Notes under the pieces: generated by a model
Told to the model about the DNA's origin: nothing
What the model saw: the letters and a program-made list of their open reading frames with translations, nothing else
Database searches by the model: none
Assembly: GCA_017964325.1 (NCBI GenBank)
Contig: JAGCSE010000300.1
Span: 1-59,178, forward strand
DNA length: 59,178 nucleotides
Source: Victivallales bacterium
GTDB taxonomy: Bacteria; Verrucomicrobiota; Lentisphaeria; Oligosphaerales; Oligosphaeraceae
Direction of reading: 5' to 3'
Shown here: positions 27,001 to 36,081 of the stretch, piece by piece
How positions within the stretch are numbered: the first letter of the stretch is position 1
Layout: the number at the start of each line of letters is the position of its first letter
Position numbers and translations under genes: made by a program

Positions 27001-27144
27001 GATAACCTCCTTTTTGAATTGTTTTTTCAAATAGGTTTGCAAAAACCTTTTCTTAATGTATTGTTTCTAACAACTGTTTCAAGTTGTTCATTTACCAATA
27101 TTCGTCTTCTTTTTAATTTTCTAAAAAAAACAAAGAGGTCGTCC

Positions 27145-29247
27145 ATGAAACGAACCACCACACACGCAATTATTTTCGGTATGCTGCTCGGCACGGGACT
27201 GTATGCCCAACCTTCCATGCCCCTCTATGATTTCAAGGAATCCGTTCCCGAAAAACTCGTCGAACACCGCCAAGCAACCACGAAATGGATTGCTCCGGGC
27301 CGTTTCCATGTCCATCTGGAACCACAGGGCCAATGGCCAGGCATCACGCTGAATGCGCCAAACGGCAAATGGGACCTCACGCCATACGCTTATATCTCCC
27401 TCACGCTGAAGAACATCGGCGAACGCACGCAGAACGTTGGCTTCCGCGTTGACAATCCAGGAGCGGACGGACGGGTGAACTGCCTGCAGGAAACCATCGA
27501 ACTGTCCCCCGGCCAACGCGGCACGCTGACGGTTCCCATCGCTCGCAAAGAAGAGGAAATGGCCGTCAAACTGTTCGGAATGCGCGGCTATCCTGTCGAA
27601 ATCGGCGGCTCCATGGGCGGCTCCACGAAGACCATCGATCCGACGAATGTCATAGGCTTCCTCGTGTTCGGACTCTCGCCAGCCTTCCCCGTCGAACTTG
27701 AAATCGAATCCGTCATCGCCCATGACGAATATGCAGGCAACAAAGCCAAGCGGGTCAAGCCGGAGGATTTCTTCCCATTCATCGACACATACGGGCAGTT
27801 CATCCATCGCGAATGGCCCGGCAAGGTGAAGGACGCGGCCGATCTCGTATCACGCATCGCATTGGAAGAAAAGGATTTGGCTGCAAATCCAGGCCCTGCC
27901 GGATGGGACAGATGGGGCGGCTGGGCGGACGGCCCGTCCTTCGAGGCCACCGGCTTCTTCCGCACGATGAAATACAACGGCAAATGGTGGCTCGTCGATC
28001 CCGACGGAAAACTTTTCATCAGCACCGGGCCGGACTGCGTCGGCCTCGAAGGCTCCACGCCGATTGAAGACCGCGAGACGTGGTTCAAAGATTTTGTTGG
28101 CAACGATCCGGAATTCAAAGACTGTCTTGGAAAGGATTGGCACGTCGTCAACGGCTACTATGAAGGCCGCCAGCCAAAGAACTTTAATTTCCTGAAAGCC
28201 AACTTGAAACGCAAATTCGGACCGGACTGGTACAGGCTCAGCTCCGAAATGTCCCACCGCCGCCTCCGCAGCTGGGGCATGAACACCATCGCCAACTGGT
28301 CGGACCAAAACATTTTCCTCATGCGCAAGACGCCCTATTTCGTCAATCTCGGAACATACGGCAAGAATCTTGAAGGTAGCACGGGCTACTGGGGCAAGTT
28401 TAAAGACGTGTTCGACCCGTCATTCGCCGCCTCAATCAAAGACAACGTTGAAAAGCAGCGCGGCAAATCCGCCGGTGACCCATGGTGCATCGGCTATTTT
28501 GTCGATAATGAAATCGCATGGGGCGACGATGTCTCGTTGTCCATCGCGTCGTTGCAGTCGCCGAAGGAGCAGGCCGCCAAGATTGAATTCATCAAGGATT
28601 TGAAAGCCAAATACGGTGAAATCAGCAAGTTGAACGCCGTCTGGGGCACCAATCATGCGTCATGGGACGCCCTGCTCGAATCCCGCGAAGCTCCGGACAA
28701 AGCCAAGGCGGGCGACGACCTCCGCGCCTTCTACACAAAATTCGCCGACACGTATTTCCGCACCATCCGCGACGCCCTCAAAGCCGTTGCGCCGCATCAG
28801 CTCTACGCGGGCTGCCGTTTCGCATGGGTCAACAATCTCGCCGCCGAAGCCGCCGGAAAGTACTGTGACATCGTCAGCTACAACCTCTACCGCGGCGACG
28901 TCGCGGATTTCAAGTATCCGGGTAGCAAAGATATTCCGCTCATCATCGGCGAATTCCATTTCGGAGCTCTCGACCGCGGAATGTTCCACACGGGCCTCGT
29001 CTCCACCGCCAACCAGCAGGCTCGCGCAGACCTCTACAAGTCCTACGTGGAAGGCGTGTTGCGTCATCCGCAATTCGTCGGATGCCATTGGTTCAAATAT
29101 CGTGACGAACCGACCACGGGCCGCGGTCTGGATGGCGAAAACTACCAGATCGGCTTCGCCGACATCGTCGATACGCCCTACCCCGAAATCATCAACGCAT
29201 CCCGCGCCGTCGGTTACGATATGTACAAGTACCGCATGGAGAAATAA
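27145..29247 (+). CDS. Secreted GH50/agarase-like glycoside hydrolase
   Basis: 700 residues from ATG 27145 (GAGG upstream). Signal peptide 1-21 (LLGTGLYAQ). Residues ~25-195 form a beta-sandwich carbohydrate-binding-like region. The catalytic barrel follows, with probable acid/base Glu456 (YFVDNEIAWG) and probable nucleophile Glu603 (LIIGEFHFGALD). This pair of motifs and the length recall GH50 beta-agarases and related clan GH-A galactosidases. Likely hydrolyses a beta-linked galactan or mucin-like glycan outside the inner membrane. Followed by a Gfo/Idh/MocA gene after 46 bp, so probably one operon. Confidence 0.75.
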   Translation: MKRTTTHAIIFGMLLGTGLYAQPSMPLYDFKESVPEKLVEHRQATTKWIAPGRFHVHLEPQGQWPGITLNAPNGKWDLTPYAYISLTLKNIGERTQNVGFRVDNPGADGRVNCLQETIELSPGQRGTLTVPIARKEEEMAVKLFGMRGYPVEIGGSMGGSTKTIDPTNVIGFLVFGLSPAFPVELEIESVIAHDEYAGNKAKRVKPEDFFPFIDTYGQFIHREWPGKVKDAADLVSRIALEEKDLAANPGPAGWDRWGGWADGPSFEATGFFRTMKYNGKWWLVDPDGKLFISTGPDCVGLEGSTPIEDRETWFKDFVGNDPEFKDCLGKDWHVVNGYYEGRQPKNFNFLKANLKRKFGPDWYRLSSEMSHRRLRSWGMNTIANWSDQNIFLMRKTPYFVNLGTYGKNLEGSTGYWGKFKDVFDPSFAASIKDNVEKQRGKSAGDPWCIGYFVDNEIAWGDDVSLSIASLQSPKEQAAKIEFIKDLKAKYGEISKLNAVWGTNHASWDALLESREAPDKAKAGDDLRAFYTKFADTYFRTIRDALKAVAPHQLYAGCRFAWVNNLAAEAAGKYCDIVSYNLYRGDVADFKYPGSKDIPLIIGEFHFGALDRGMFHTGLVSTANQQARADLYKSYVEGVLRHPQFVGCHWFKYRDEPTTGRGLDGENYQIGFADIVDTPYPEIINASRAVGYDMYKYRMEK

Positions 29248-29293
29248 TTAACGTTCTTATCATTTATAGCATAGTAAACAGACAAGGAATACC

Positions 29294-30364
29294 ATGGAAA
29301 AAATCACCTACGCCATGATTGGGTTCGGTGGCATCGCGGAAAACCGCATCGCCAAAGAAGGCTTCGGCTGCGACAAGACACGTTTTGACGGACATCCCCT
29401 CGCTGAACTCGTCGGCGCCACGGATATGAACCAAGCCCGCAAAAAAGCCGCCAAAGCATTGGGCCTCAAGTGGTACAAGACCGTTGACGACATTTTGTCG
29501 GACAAGAAAATCAACGCCGTCTATATCGCCACGAACAACGCCAGCCACGCCGCCATCGCCATCAAAGCCCTGAAGGCGGGAAAGCACGTCATGGTCGAAA
29601 AGCCTATGGCGACCACTCCCGAAGACGCCAAGGCCATGATCAAGCTTGCCGCCGCGAAAGGCCTCAGTCTCACGGTCGATCACATGATGGTCTATAACGC
29701 CTACAACCAAATGGCACGCAAATACATAGAAGACGGGAAGATCGGTCTTGTCAACGACTCCTGCTTCCACATGGAATTCCTTTACGGCTCCACGCCCGAA
29801 GAGGCCGCCACATGGCGTTGCAGCAAGGTCAAGGAGCTCGGCGGCCCCATCGGCGACGTCGCCAGCCACTGTCTCTACATGGCGGAATTCATGTTCGGCA
29901 GCAATGTCTATAAAGTCCAAGCCGTCTATCTGCCCAAGACGTTGGCCATCAAGGCCGAAGACGGCGCCTACATCCATTTCGAGCTGGAAAACGGACAGAA
30001 GGGCTCCATCAAAGTCGCCTTCTCCGAACCGCGCGGCGGACTTGTCGGCACGCTGTCCAATCTCGGCTATGAAATCTATGGTGAAGAAGGCGTATTGCGT
30101 TGCTATGGCGGACTTTTCCAATTATCTGGAACGCCAGATGAGCCCTACGGCATCCGCCTTGAAGCGGACCTCGGCCGCAAAGGCGTGAAGGCGCTGCGCC
30201 CCAGACAAACGGAGAACATCTACCAGCAAATCATCGCCAAACACGCGAAATCCATCATCGACGGCACACCGATCAATGCGGAGGATGGCCTCCGCAACCT
30301 CCGTGCCTGCATGATGATGCACAAATCAGCCCTAAACGGCGGCAAGCCCTTCGTGGTGCGATAG
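29294..30364 (+). CDS. Gfo/Idh/MocA-family oxidoreductase
   Basis: 356 residues. Rossmann nucleotide-binding start YAMIGFGGIAENRIA, then the EKPMATTPE motif with Lys103 and the central helices typical of the family (DHMMVYNAYN, GGPIGDVASH). Uses NAD(P) to oxidise or isomerise a sugar or sugar derivative in the cytoplasm. AAGGAATACC precedes the ATG. Placement after the GH50-like gene suggests it handles a product of that enzyme; the substrate is not readable. Converges with the six-hairpin glycosidase, 28 bp away. Confidence 0.88.
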   Translation: MEKITYAMIGFGGIAENRIAKEGFGCDKTRFDGHPLAELVGATDMNQARKKAAKALGLKWYKTVDDILSDKKINAVYIATNNASHAAIAIKALKAGKHVMVEKPMATTPEDAKAMIKLAAAKGLSLTVDHMMVYNAYNQMARKYIEDGKIGLVNDSCFHMEFLYGSTPEEAATWRCSKVKELGGPIGDVASHCLYMAEFMFGSNVYKVQAVYLPKTLAIKAEDGAYIHFELENGQKGSIKVAFSEPRGGLVGTLSNLGYEIYGEEGVLRCYGGLFQLSGTPDEPYGIRLEADLGRKGVKALRPRQTENIYQQIIAKHAKSIIDGTPINAEDGLRNLRACMMMHKSALNGGKPFVVR

Positions 30365-30392
30365 CATGGAGATGCGCGAGCTCCGCCCCGCG

Positions 30393-32549
30393 CTATAAAA
30401 CCACCACATCCCGCGGGCCAGTGAAAACCTGTCCTGCGGGTATGTTTTTTTCTGTCTTGATGACGGTGCGCTCCGGCTCCACCATCACATCCGTTTTTCC
30501 AAAACGTGTGTGAAGCCCAAGCACTTGCGGACATTTCTCACGCTCGAAATCGTTGAATCCGCCGCCGACAATGACCCGCCCATCGGGCAGTTCATACCAG
30601 AAACGGCACAGTTCCATCTCGATGAATCGACCATTGTTGCTGCCGTTGGGCTGCCATGCCGTGAAACCGATGTCGTTGGCGGAATAACGTTCCGCCGTCA
30701 AATGGACGTCCGGCGTCAGGACAAACCGCCTGAACACGGCCGCCGCCATCCATGCCTTCTTCCATTCCCCCTGCTCCAAATACATTTTCATGCAGGTCAA
30801 TTCGTTGTTGCCTACATAATAGATTCCAGGCGTCACCTCCGAACAGAACAGCCATTTGAAGGCGTTTTCCTCCAACCACTTGAGGTAGTTCGCCATACGC
30901 GGTTCAAGAGCCGATGAAACGCCTGCCGCCACGCAGTCGAGGCACGTATCCGTGAAGCGGAATTCGTTGCAGACATGGGCATCATCGCCATACGACCTTG
31001 AAATGAAGCCGTCCGGCGTGGAAACACGGTCCAATACTGCGTCAAAATCATGCTTGTACTGGCGGCATTCATCGTCAAATTCTTGATAATCAGGATGTTC
31101 CAACAATTTCAGTACATCGCGGAGGCGTTGAAGACCGCCGAGCAGCCAGCAATCCGTGAACACAACCTGTCCATAATCGCCATCGGATGCACAAGCTTCG
31201 GGCATGACGCCGTAATTCAGAATCCCTTCCGTCCGCGTGGCGCGAATTTCGCCGATAATCCAACGGCCAGCCCGCAGCATCTTATCCAGATATTCATCCA
31301 CAAAATCTTTATCTCCAGAATATTCCAGATAATCACAAGCCAGAATCAAGGCGGCTCCCGTCGTATTGGCCCATTTCGGGCCGCTCGTGCCGATGGCTCC
31401 TTTTGTTGTCGTAAACTTGCCAACTGGCGGGCAACCGCCATCCTGTAACGAGAAGATGAAATCAATGGCCTTGCGGACTTGCGGGAAATAGCCGAGCCGC
31501 AGCATGGGGCGCAAGGCGCACATCGCCTCCCACACCCAGACGTAGAAACGTTCGGAACTGCCGCCCTGGCATGGACGGAGGCGGTCACCGTCAGCCATGA
31601 GCAATTGCAGATTGTTCAACACCACAGCGTTAAGTGCCTCTGTGTCGCGGCTGTATGGAAGCGTTACATTGATATTGCCTTCCAACGACTTCCATTCCTG
31701 AAGCGCGTCTTGAAATGCATCGTCAAATGGCTTGTCGCAGCCGTCGTTTAGCGGTTCCGCCATGAACGATAAATCGAACGATTGCTCCTCCCCTTGCTTC
31801 AATTCACGCTGAATATGCAGCAGATGATTCATTTTGAATAATTTGCAGCGTTCCTGCACACGATATGGCTTCTCCCATGTGAACAATGCGTTGGCATCCT
31901 TTCCCGTAAAGTCCACATCCTTCACCCATGTCGTGTCAAAACCATTCGCGGATACGCAACCCGCCACGCCATCCTGTGTGTAGAACACGCCTTGATGATA
32001 CTCAAAATCTTCGTCATTCTGCCAGTTGGAGGCGTCCCATTCATACGAATAATAATGGTATGAAAACACTTTCGACTCCAACGGACGACTTGGATGTAGC
32101 CACAAATGCGCGACTTGCGACTTCGGATCGTCGTTACGGACACTCATTTTAATGCGTAGATTGCCGCCTTTGTCAACAAAATAAAGAGCAGTATAGATAA
32201 GATTCCACGCGCTGAATTCAATTTCGATGATCGGCGCCCCGCCGAACGGCCTCCGCAATATCGTCTGGCGGAAATCAGGCACGAATGCGGGATCGCCAAA
32301 TGCCCAGCTGAACAACATCGTCCTCTGAAGCATCCGTATCAGTGAATCGCCTGTAATAGAGGTATTTAGACCAGGCGTATCCAGTACGTACGCATTCATC
32401 GCGCAATCGCAGAAAACCAGCTTGTGCGACTCCGGCCAATTCAGCGGCACATGAACGGACAGCGGCATCTTCGCCTCGCGGTTCACTTCCCGCGCAATGT
32501 CCGCCCATGACCATGATTTCATCATTTCGTATGTCGATCTATTGTCCAT
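30393..32549 (-). CDS. Predicted (alpha/alpha)6-barrel glycoside hydrolase
   Basis: 718 residues from ATG 32549; the frame also opens at a TTG 9 bp upstream. The N-terminal ~270 residues look beta-rich, and the rest fits a six-hairpin glycosidase (GSSERFYVWVWEAMCALRPM, KWANTTGAALILACDYLEYS, TDTCLDCVAAGV). Candidate acidic catalytic residues are many and I cannot fix the family (GH78-, GH95- or GH63-like all conceivable). No signal peptide. Expected to cleave a sugar from an imported or cytoplasmic glycan. The weak ribosome binding site is AGAG. Confidence 0.62.
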   Translation of the reverse strand: MDNRSTYEMMKSWSWADIAREVNREAKMPLSVHVPLNWPESHKLVFCDCAMNAYVLDTPGLNTSITGDSLIRMLQRTMLFSWAFGDPAFVPDFRQTILRRPFGGAPIIEIEFSAWNLIYTALYFVDKGGNLRIKMSVRNDDPKSQVAHLWLHPSRPLESKVFSYHYYSYEWDASNWQNDEDFEYHQGVFYTQDGVAGCVSANGFDTTWVKDVDFTGKDANALFTWEKPYRVQERCKLFKMNHLLHIQRELKQGEEQSFDLSFMAEPLNDGCDKPFDDAFQDALQEWKSLEGNINVTLPYSRDTEALNAVVLNNLQLLMADGDRLRPCQGGSSERFYVWVWEAMCALRPMLRLGYFPQVRKAIDFIFSLQDGGCPPVGKFTTTKGAIGTSGPKWANTTGAALILACDYLEYSGDKDFVDEYLDKMLRAGRWIIGEIRATRTEGILNYGVMPEACASDGDYGQVVFTDCWLLGGLQRLRDVLKLLEHPDYQEFDDECRQYKHDFDAVLDRVSTPDGFISRSYGDDAHVCNEFRFTDTCLDCVAAGVSSALEPRMANYLKWLEENAFKWLFCSEVTPGIYYVGNNELTCMKMYLEQGEWKKAWMAAAVFRRFVLTPDVHLTAERYSANDIGFTAWQPNGSNNGRFIEMELCRFWYELPDGRVIVGGGFNDFEREKCPQVLGLHTRFGKTDVMVEPERTVIKTEKNIPAGQVFTGPRDVVVL

Positions 32550-32568
32550 AATTTGCAATTCTCTATTC

Positions 32569-32790
32569 TGTACTACTATCGTTCATTTTCTTGTTTTTTC
32601 GCAAAAAAATTTTCCTGCCGTCTAATCGTCTAATCGTCTAATCGTCTCCCATCTCACGTCTCACGTCTCACGTCTCACGTCTCACGTCTCACGTCCTCCC
32701 CCCAGTAGAAAGGCGCAATGGCACCGCCATCGCGCGGTTTGACATGAGAAGATAAGATTGCATGATGATTATTTGGTTGCAGCCGCGGCC
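32569..32790. repeat. Composite dispersed repeat, copy 2 (GTCTAATC/CTCACGT arrays plus hairpin)
   Basis: Same order and orientation as 23772-23993, with three GTCTAATC-type units, six CTCACGT-type units, AGTAGAAAGGCGCAATGGC, the hairpin ATGGC-acc-GCCAT, GCGGTTTGACATGAGA and GATTATTTGG. The hairpin loop differs from copy 1 while both arms are kept. Fills most of the 287-bp gap upstream of the glycosidase. Confidence 0.8.
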
Positions 32791-32836
32791 GCAACAAAGC
32801 CATTTGAGCAATTTTGAAATTGCCTCAATCTACTAA

Positions 32837-33145
32837 TTATTCTTTCAGCTTTTCGTTTTGTATCTTATGCGACGGCCCTGCCGGAAACCATCCTTTTTTC
32901 ACACGTTCCCGCTGCTTGAACACTTCATGGATGCTCCAAAAACTCGAAAAACCGATGACGCCAAGCGTTGCAGACGTCACTACATTCTCAATGAACAATG
33001 ACAGCCCGACTGATACGATACCAGCCGCCAGAAACGCCCATCCTATCTTAACGCCAAAATAATACTCTCCTTTGATGACCAGCGGATGAAACAATCCGAT
33101 GCACAAAAAGCAAATCAGCCCGATGACAATACCCTGCCAGTACAT
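32837..33145 (-). CDS. DUF4491 membrane protein
   Basis: 102 residues from ATG 33145, which has AAGGAG 6 nt upstream; the longer frame to 33208 has no such signal. Three hydrophobic segments (about 3-17, 31-47, 55-72) and the family ending FKQRERVKKGWFPAGPSHK match DUF4491. Function unknown; integral inner-membrane protein. Divergent from the TIM-barrel gene. Confidence 0.8.
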   Translation of the reverse strand: MYWQGIVIGLICFLCIGLFHPLVIKGEYYFGVKIGWAFLAAGIVSVGLSLFIENVVTSATLGVIGFSSFWSIHEVFKQRERVKKGWFPAGPSHKIQNEKLKE

Positions 33146-33268
33146 GAAAGCTCCTTTTTCATTTTCCAAAAACAACATTTCACTATAGCCGTTAAAGTGA
33201 CTTTTCACAACTCCACACTATATTCATAATAATGTTTTTTCTTTTAAACCATCAAAAGGAACACTATC

Positions 33269-34192
33269 ATGACAGACGCCAAACTCTCCTACAACTTCCC
33301 ATGGACCGCCTACCCGCAAAGCCTCTATCCGAGAATCGCCCGTGAATATCTCGACTACGGCATCGACCGCTTCGTCTTCAGCGAGTCATGGATTACCGAA
33401 GGGCTTAAGCATCCTGAATTCATCGACTTTCTCCGTGATTTCAAGAAGAAGATGGGTATCCACATCGTTTCCATCCATGCTCCGGCCGGCCGTGAATTCG
33501 ATCTGAACATCCCCGAAAAGGAACGCCGCCCTGCCATGATCCAAGACCACATCAAGGCAATGGAAATCGCCGCTGAATTCGGCAGCCAGACCTACACGAT
33601 CCACGTCGGCGCATGGCATCACTGCATCAAACATGTGGATATGAACCTGTTACGACCGCTCGCCATCGAAACACTCGAACAACTCGTCCCCGTGGCTGAA
33701 AAAATCGGCATTATCGTCGCCGTCGAGAACAGTTTCGAGCCGCCGAACTCCATGAAGGAAGTCGTCGGCCTCGTCGAACCTTTCGCAAGTAGCTCCGCCA
33801 TTGGCATTTGCTACGATACCGGCCATGCGCATTTCATGGCTCCCTATCCGTGGAAGAAAATGGAAATGTACCCGAAATCACAGCATGACATGTGGTGGGA
33901 ACACGGCATCATCGAAGAGGCGAACGCTCTCGAACTCGCCCAGCCATATGTCGTCACGACTCATATCCATGACAACACAGGCTACGCCGACCTCCATTCC
34001 ATGCCCTTCGACGGCACGTTGGACTGGTTTACGCTGATGCCGAAACTCCGTTCCTGCCCACGCATGCTTGAATACCAGACGGAAATCGAATTCAGCGACG
34101 GCATCAACTGGGCCGGCCAGTTATTGGCTCCCGTCGGCGGCTATTCCATCAAACGGCAGGTTGAAACCTTCCGCAAGCTCGGCTTCAATTGA
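33269..34192 (+). CDS. Sugar phosphate isomerase/epimerase-like TIM barrel (AP endonuclease family 2 fold)
   Basis: 307 residues. Metal-binding pattern of the xylose isomerase-like fold: VSIHAP, TIHVGAWHH, VAVENSF (Glu), CYDTGHAH, THIHDN and EIEF. Such enzymes isomerise or epimerise sugars or inositols with Mn or Co. AAAAGGAACACTATC precedes the ATG. Next to it on the same strand is the BPL_N gene, and it divides the divergent region with DUF4491. Substrate unknown, but the surrounding glycosidases suggest sugar catabolism. Confidence 0.85.
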   Translation: MTDAKLSYNFPWTAYPQSLYPRIAREYLDYGIDRFVFSESWITEGLKHPEFIDFLRDFKKKMGIHIVSIHAPAGREFDLNIPEKERRPAMIQDHIKAMEIAAEFGSQTYTIHVGAWHHCIKHVDMNLLRPLAIETLEQLVPVAEKIGIIVAVENSFEPPNSMKEVVGLVEPFASSSAIGICYDTGHAHFMAPYPWKKMEMYPKSQHDMWWEHGIIEEANALELAQPYVVTTHIHDNTGYADLHSMPFDGTLDWFTLMPKLRSCPRMLEYQTEIEFSDGINWAGQLLAPVGGYSIKRQVETFRKLGFN

Positions 34193-34205
34193 CGCATTTT
34201 CGCAC

Positions 34206-34238
34206 CTCTCCCGCACATTCTCAAACGGCGCGGGAGAG
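34206..34238 (+). terminator. Hairpin after the TIM-barrel gene
   Basis: Perfect 9-bp stem CTCTCCCGC / GCGGGAGAG with a 15-nt loop, 13 bp past the stop. No T tract follows, so it may attenuate or protect the mRNA end rather than terminate. Confidence 0.4.
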
Positions 34239-34297
34239 ATGCACACCATTGCAGTAATCCTGCATCACCAGAGACACAATCTGAAAATATAAAAATC

Positions 34298-35413
34298 ATG
34301 AGCAAGGCATCGATGACGGCATCATCCACGTCAACAAAAAACACCCAAGCAGATTTGCAGAAGGTGAAAGTCGGACTGTTTCTCGACAAAGGCTGCTTTG
34401 GCAATGGCCCCTTACGATGGGCCAGACTGCTGGCAAATTCCCCGCAACTTGAATTGACGTTGCTGGACGGAAAGGATATACGTTATGGCAAACTTGATGA
34501 GTTACAACTACTTGTATGTCCAGGCGGCGGTGGAAGCAGACAAATCGACTCCATGGGGCCTGTCGGCTTTGATCGCGTCAGAAAATTCGTCGATGACGGC
34601 GGTTGCTATCTCGGCATCTGCGCTGGAAGCTATAACGCCATGAATCGGCCTGGAAGATTCAAGTTCCTGCCGTATGACTACATCGACAACGCGAATGGAA
34701 GGCAGGGAGACCTGTTAGTCGAAATCACGAATGAAGGCGCCAAGTTGCTGAATATCAAGGCTGGACGTTATATCGTCGATTACGACGGCGGCAATGTCAT
34801 GCGTCCGACGGCACCGACCGGCAAAGGCGACAGCCAAATTCTAGTCGTTTTCAAAAGTTGTGTCAGCGAACACGGCAGGGGCCCCTACAATTTCATGGAC
34901 ACGCCGGCCGTCGTTTTCGGCCAATACGGCAAAGGAAAGGTTGTGGCTAGTAGTTTCCATCCAGAATTATATGAATCAACCTACAATATTGCAATGGGTT
35001 ACATTCATGCCTTGACAGGCATCAAGCCTGTTCTTGAATTTCCGAAAAAAAACATCCATCCTTTACGCGTGGGATTCCTGTCGCTGGCTTGCGTAGGTAC
35101 GCGTTCCACCCATGAATTTCTGGAATTGGACAAGGAACCAGCACTCGACGTGGATGTCTTCTCCATCCACGAAATCAACGACGGCCGTCTGCGCCATTAT
35201 GACGTGGTGGTAATGCCCGACGGCGATGAATCATCATACAACGACTTGATGGCCAGGGACTTCAACAAGAAGCAGTTCCAATATTTCTTTGAACAAGGCG
35301 GTCGCATTGTCGCCTCTGGCAACGGCGGCAAATACCTGCCGCAGCAAGACAACATACAAGTGCTGCCTGCTGGAGAGTCTTTCATAGACTCCTGCATTTC
35401 CCTTATCGAATAG
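34298..35413 (+). CDS. BPL_N-domain protein (glutamine amidotransferase-like)
   Basis: 371 residues. PGGGGSRQIDSMGPVG and FVDDGGCYLGICAGSYNAMN place it in the BPL_N family (biotin-protein ligase N-terminal), which has a class I glutamine amidotransferase-like fold; Cys108 is the nucleophile-position residue. A second, weaker Rossmann-like half follows (VGFLSLACVGTRSTHEF ... DVVVMPDGDESSYNDLM). No biotin ligase catalytic domain is present. Function unknown. No ribosome binding site is evident at 34298 and the next in-frame ATG (34313) is equally possible. Confidence 0.72.
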   Translation: MSKASMTASSTSTKNTQADLQKVKVGLFLDKGCFGNGPLRWARLLANSPQLELTLLDGKDIRYGKLDELQLLVCPGGGGSRQIDSMGPVGFDRVRKFVDDGGCYLGICAGSYNAMNRPGRFKFLPYDYIDNANGRQGDLLVEITNEGAKLLNIKAGRYIVDYDGGNVMRPTAPTGKGDSQILVVFKSCVSEHGRGPYNFMDTPAVVFGQYGKGKVVASSFHPELYESTYNIAMGYIHALTGIKPVLEFPKKNIHPLRVGFLSLACVGTRSTHEFLELDKEPALDVDVFSIHEINDGRLRHYDVVVMPDGDESSYNDLMARDFNKKQFQYFFEQGGRIVASGNGGKYLPQQDNIQVLPAGESFIDSCISLIE

Positions 35414-35452
35414 CTTGGGATGCCGCAACCAGTGTCTGCTGATTAATTCATA

Positions 35453-36055
35453 TCATTTTTCCTCCGGCCATTCCTCGCCTGTCAATGTGCGGAAACGCTC
35501 TTGGAGAATGTAGCCGCGATTCTTGCTGCGTTCCGTCGCAACACGGCGCAAGTCACGGACTTCTGATTCCAAACGATTGATTTGTATCAACTGCTGCTGC
35601 TGAGCTTCGTCAAACGCCGCCTCCAACAATTTTCGCAATTGGAGACGCGCCGCCTTCAGTTGTTTTTCACGTTCCGCCTTTGCATCCGCGCCCTCCTCTG
35701 CCGGCGCCTTTGCCAACTGCTGCACCGTCTTGCTCAACCGCCGCACCTGGCACTGTTGACGCTCCTCCTTCACCTTTCGTTCATACATCACGTTGTCTTC
35801 ACCACGCAGCTTGTCAATCTCCTGAAAATGATCGGCAAGCTGGCCAAGATAGGCATCCATGGCCTCAGGATACGCCACACGCCGTTTTTCGATTTCCTCC
35901 AGCAAGTCCGGCGCGTTCGTCCTGTAATATGCCATCATTGCCTCCGCATCGACATTCGGCCGGACACGCTTCACAGTCACCTGTAACTCCTCATAGTCGC
36001 CGAAAGCAACCGCCGCCATCAGGACAACGACTCCAACCAACCATCTTGCTTTCAT
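35453..36055 (-). CDS. Exported coiled-coil protein of unknown function
   Basis: 200 residues from ATG 36055, with AGGAACGGGAGC upstream; the reading frame to 36085 includes codons unlikely to be used. Signal peptide 1-19 (VVVLMAAVAFG). The rest is almost all helix, rich in Glu, Arg, Gln, Lys, with a heptad-like run at about 90-180. No enzyme motif recognised. Lies 26 bp after the solute-binding protein gene and is probably cotranscribed with it. Confidence 0.7.
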   Translation of the reverse strand: MKARWLVGVVVLMAAVAFGDYEELQVTVKRVRPNVDAEAMMAYYRTNAPDLLEEIEKRRVAYPEAMDAYLGQLADHFQEIDKLRGEDNVMYERKVKEERQQCQVRRLSKTVQQLAKAPAEEGADAKAEREKQLKAARLQLRKLLEAAFDEAQQQQLIQINRLESEVRDLRRVATERSKNRGYILQERFRTLTGEEWPEEK

Positions 36056-36081
36056 GCTCCCGTTCCTCACACATTCACAGG

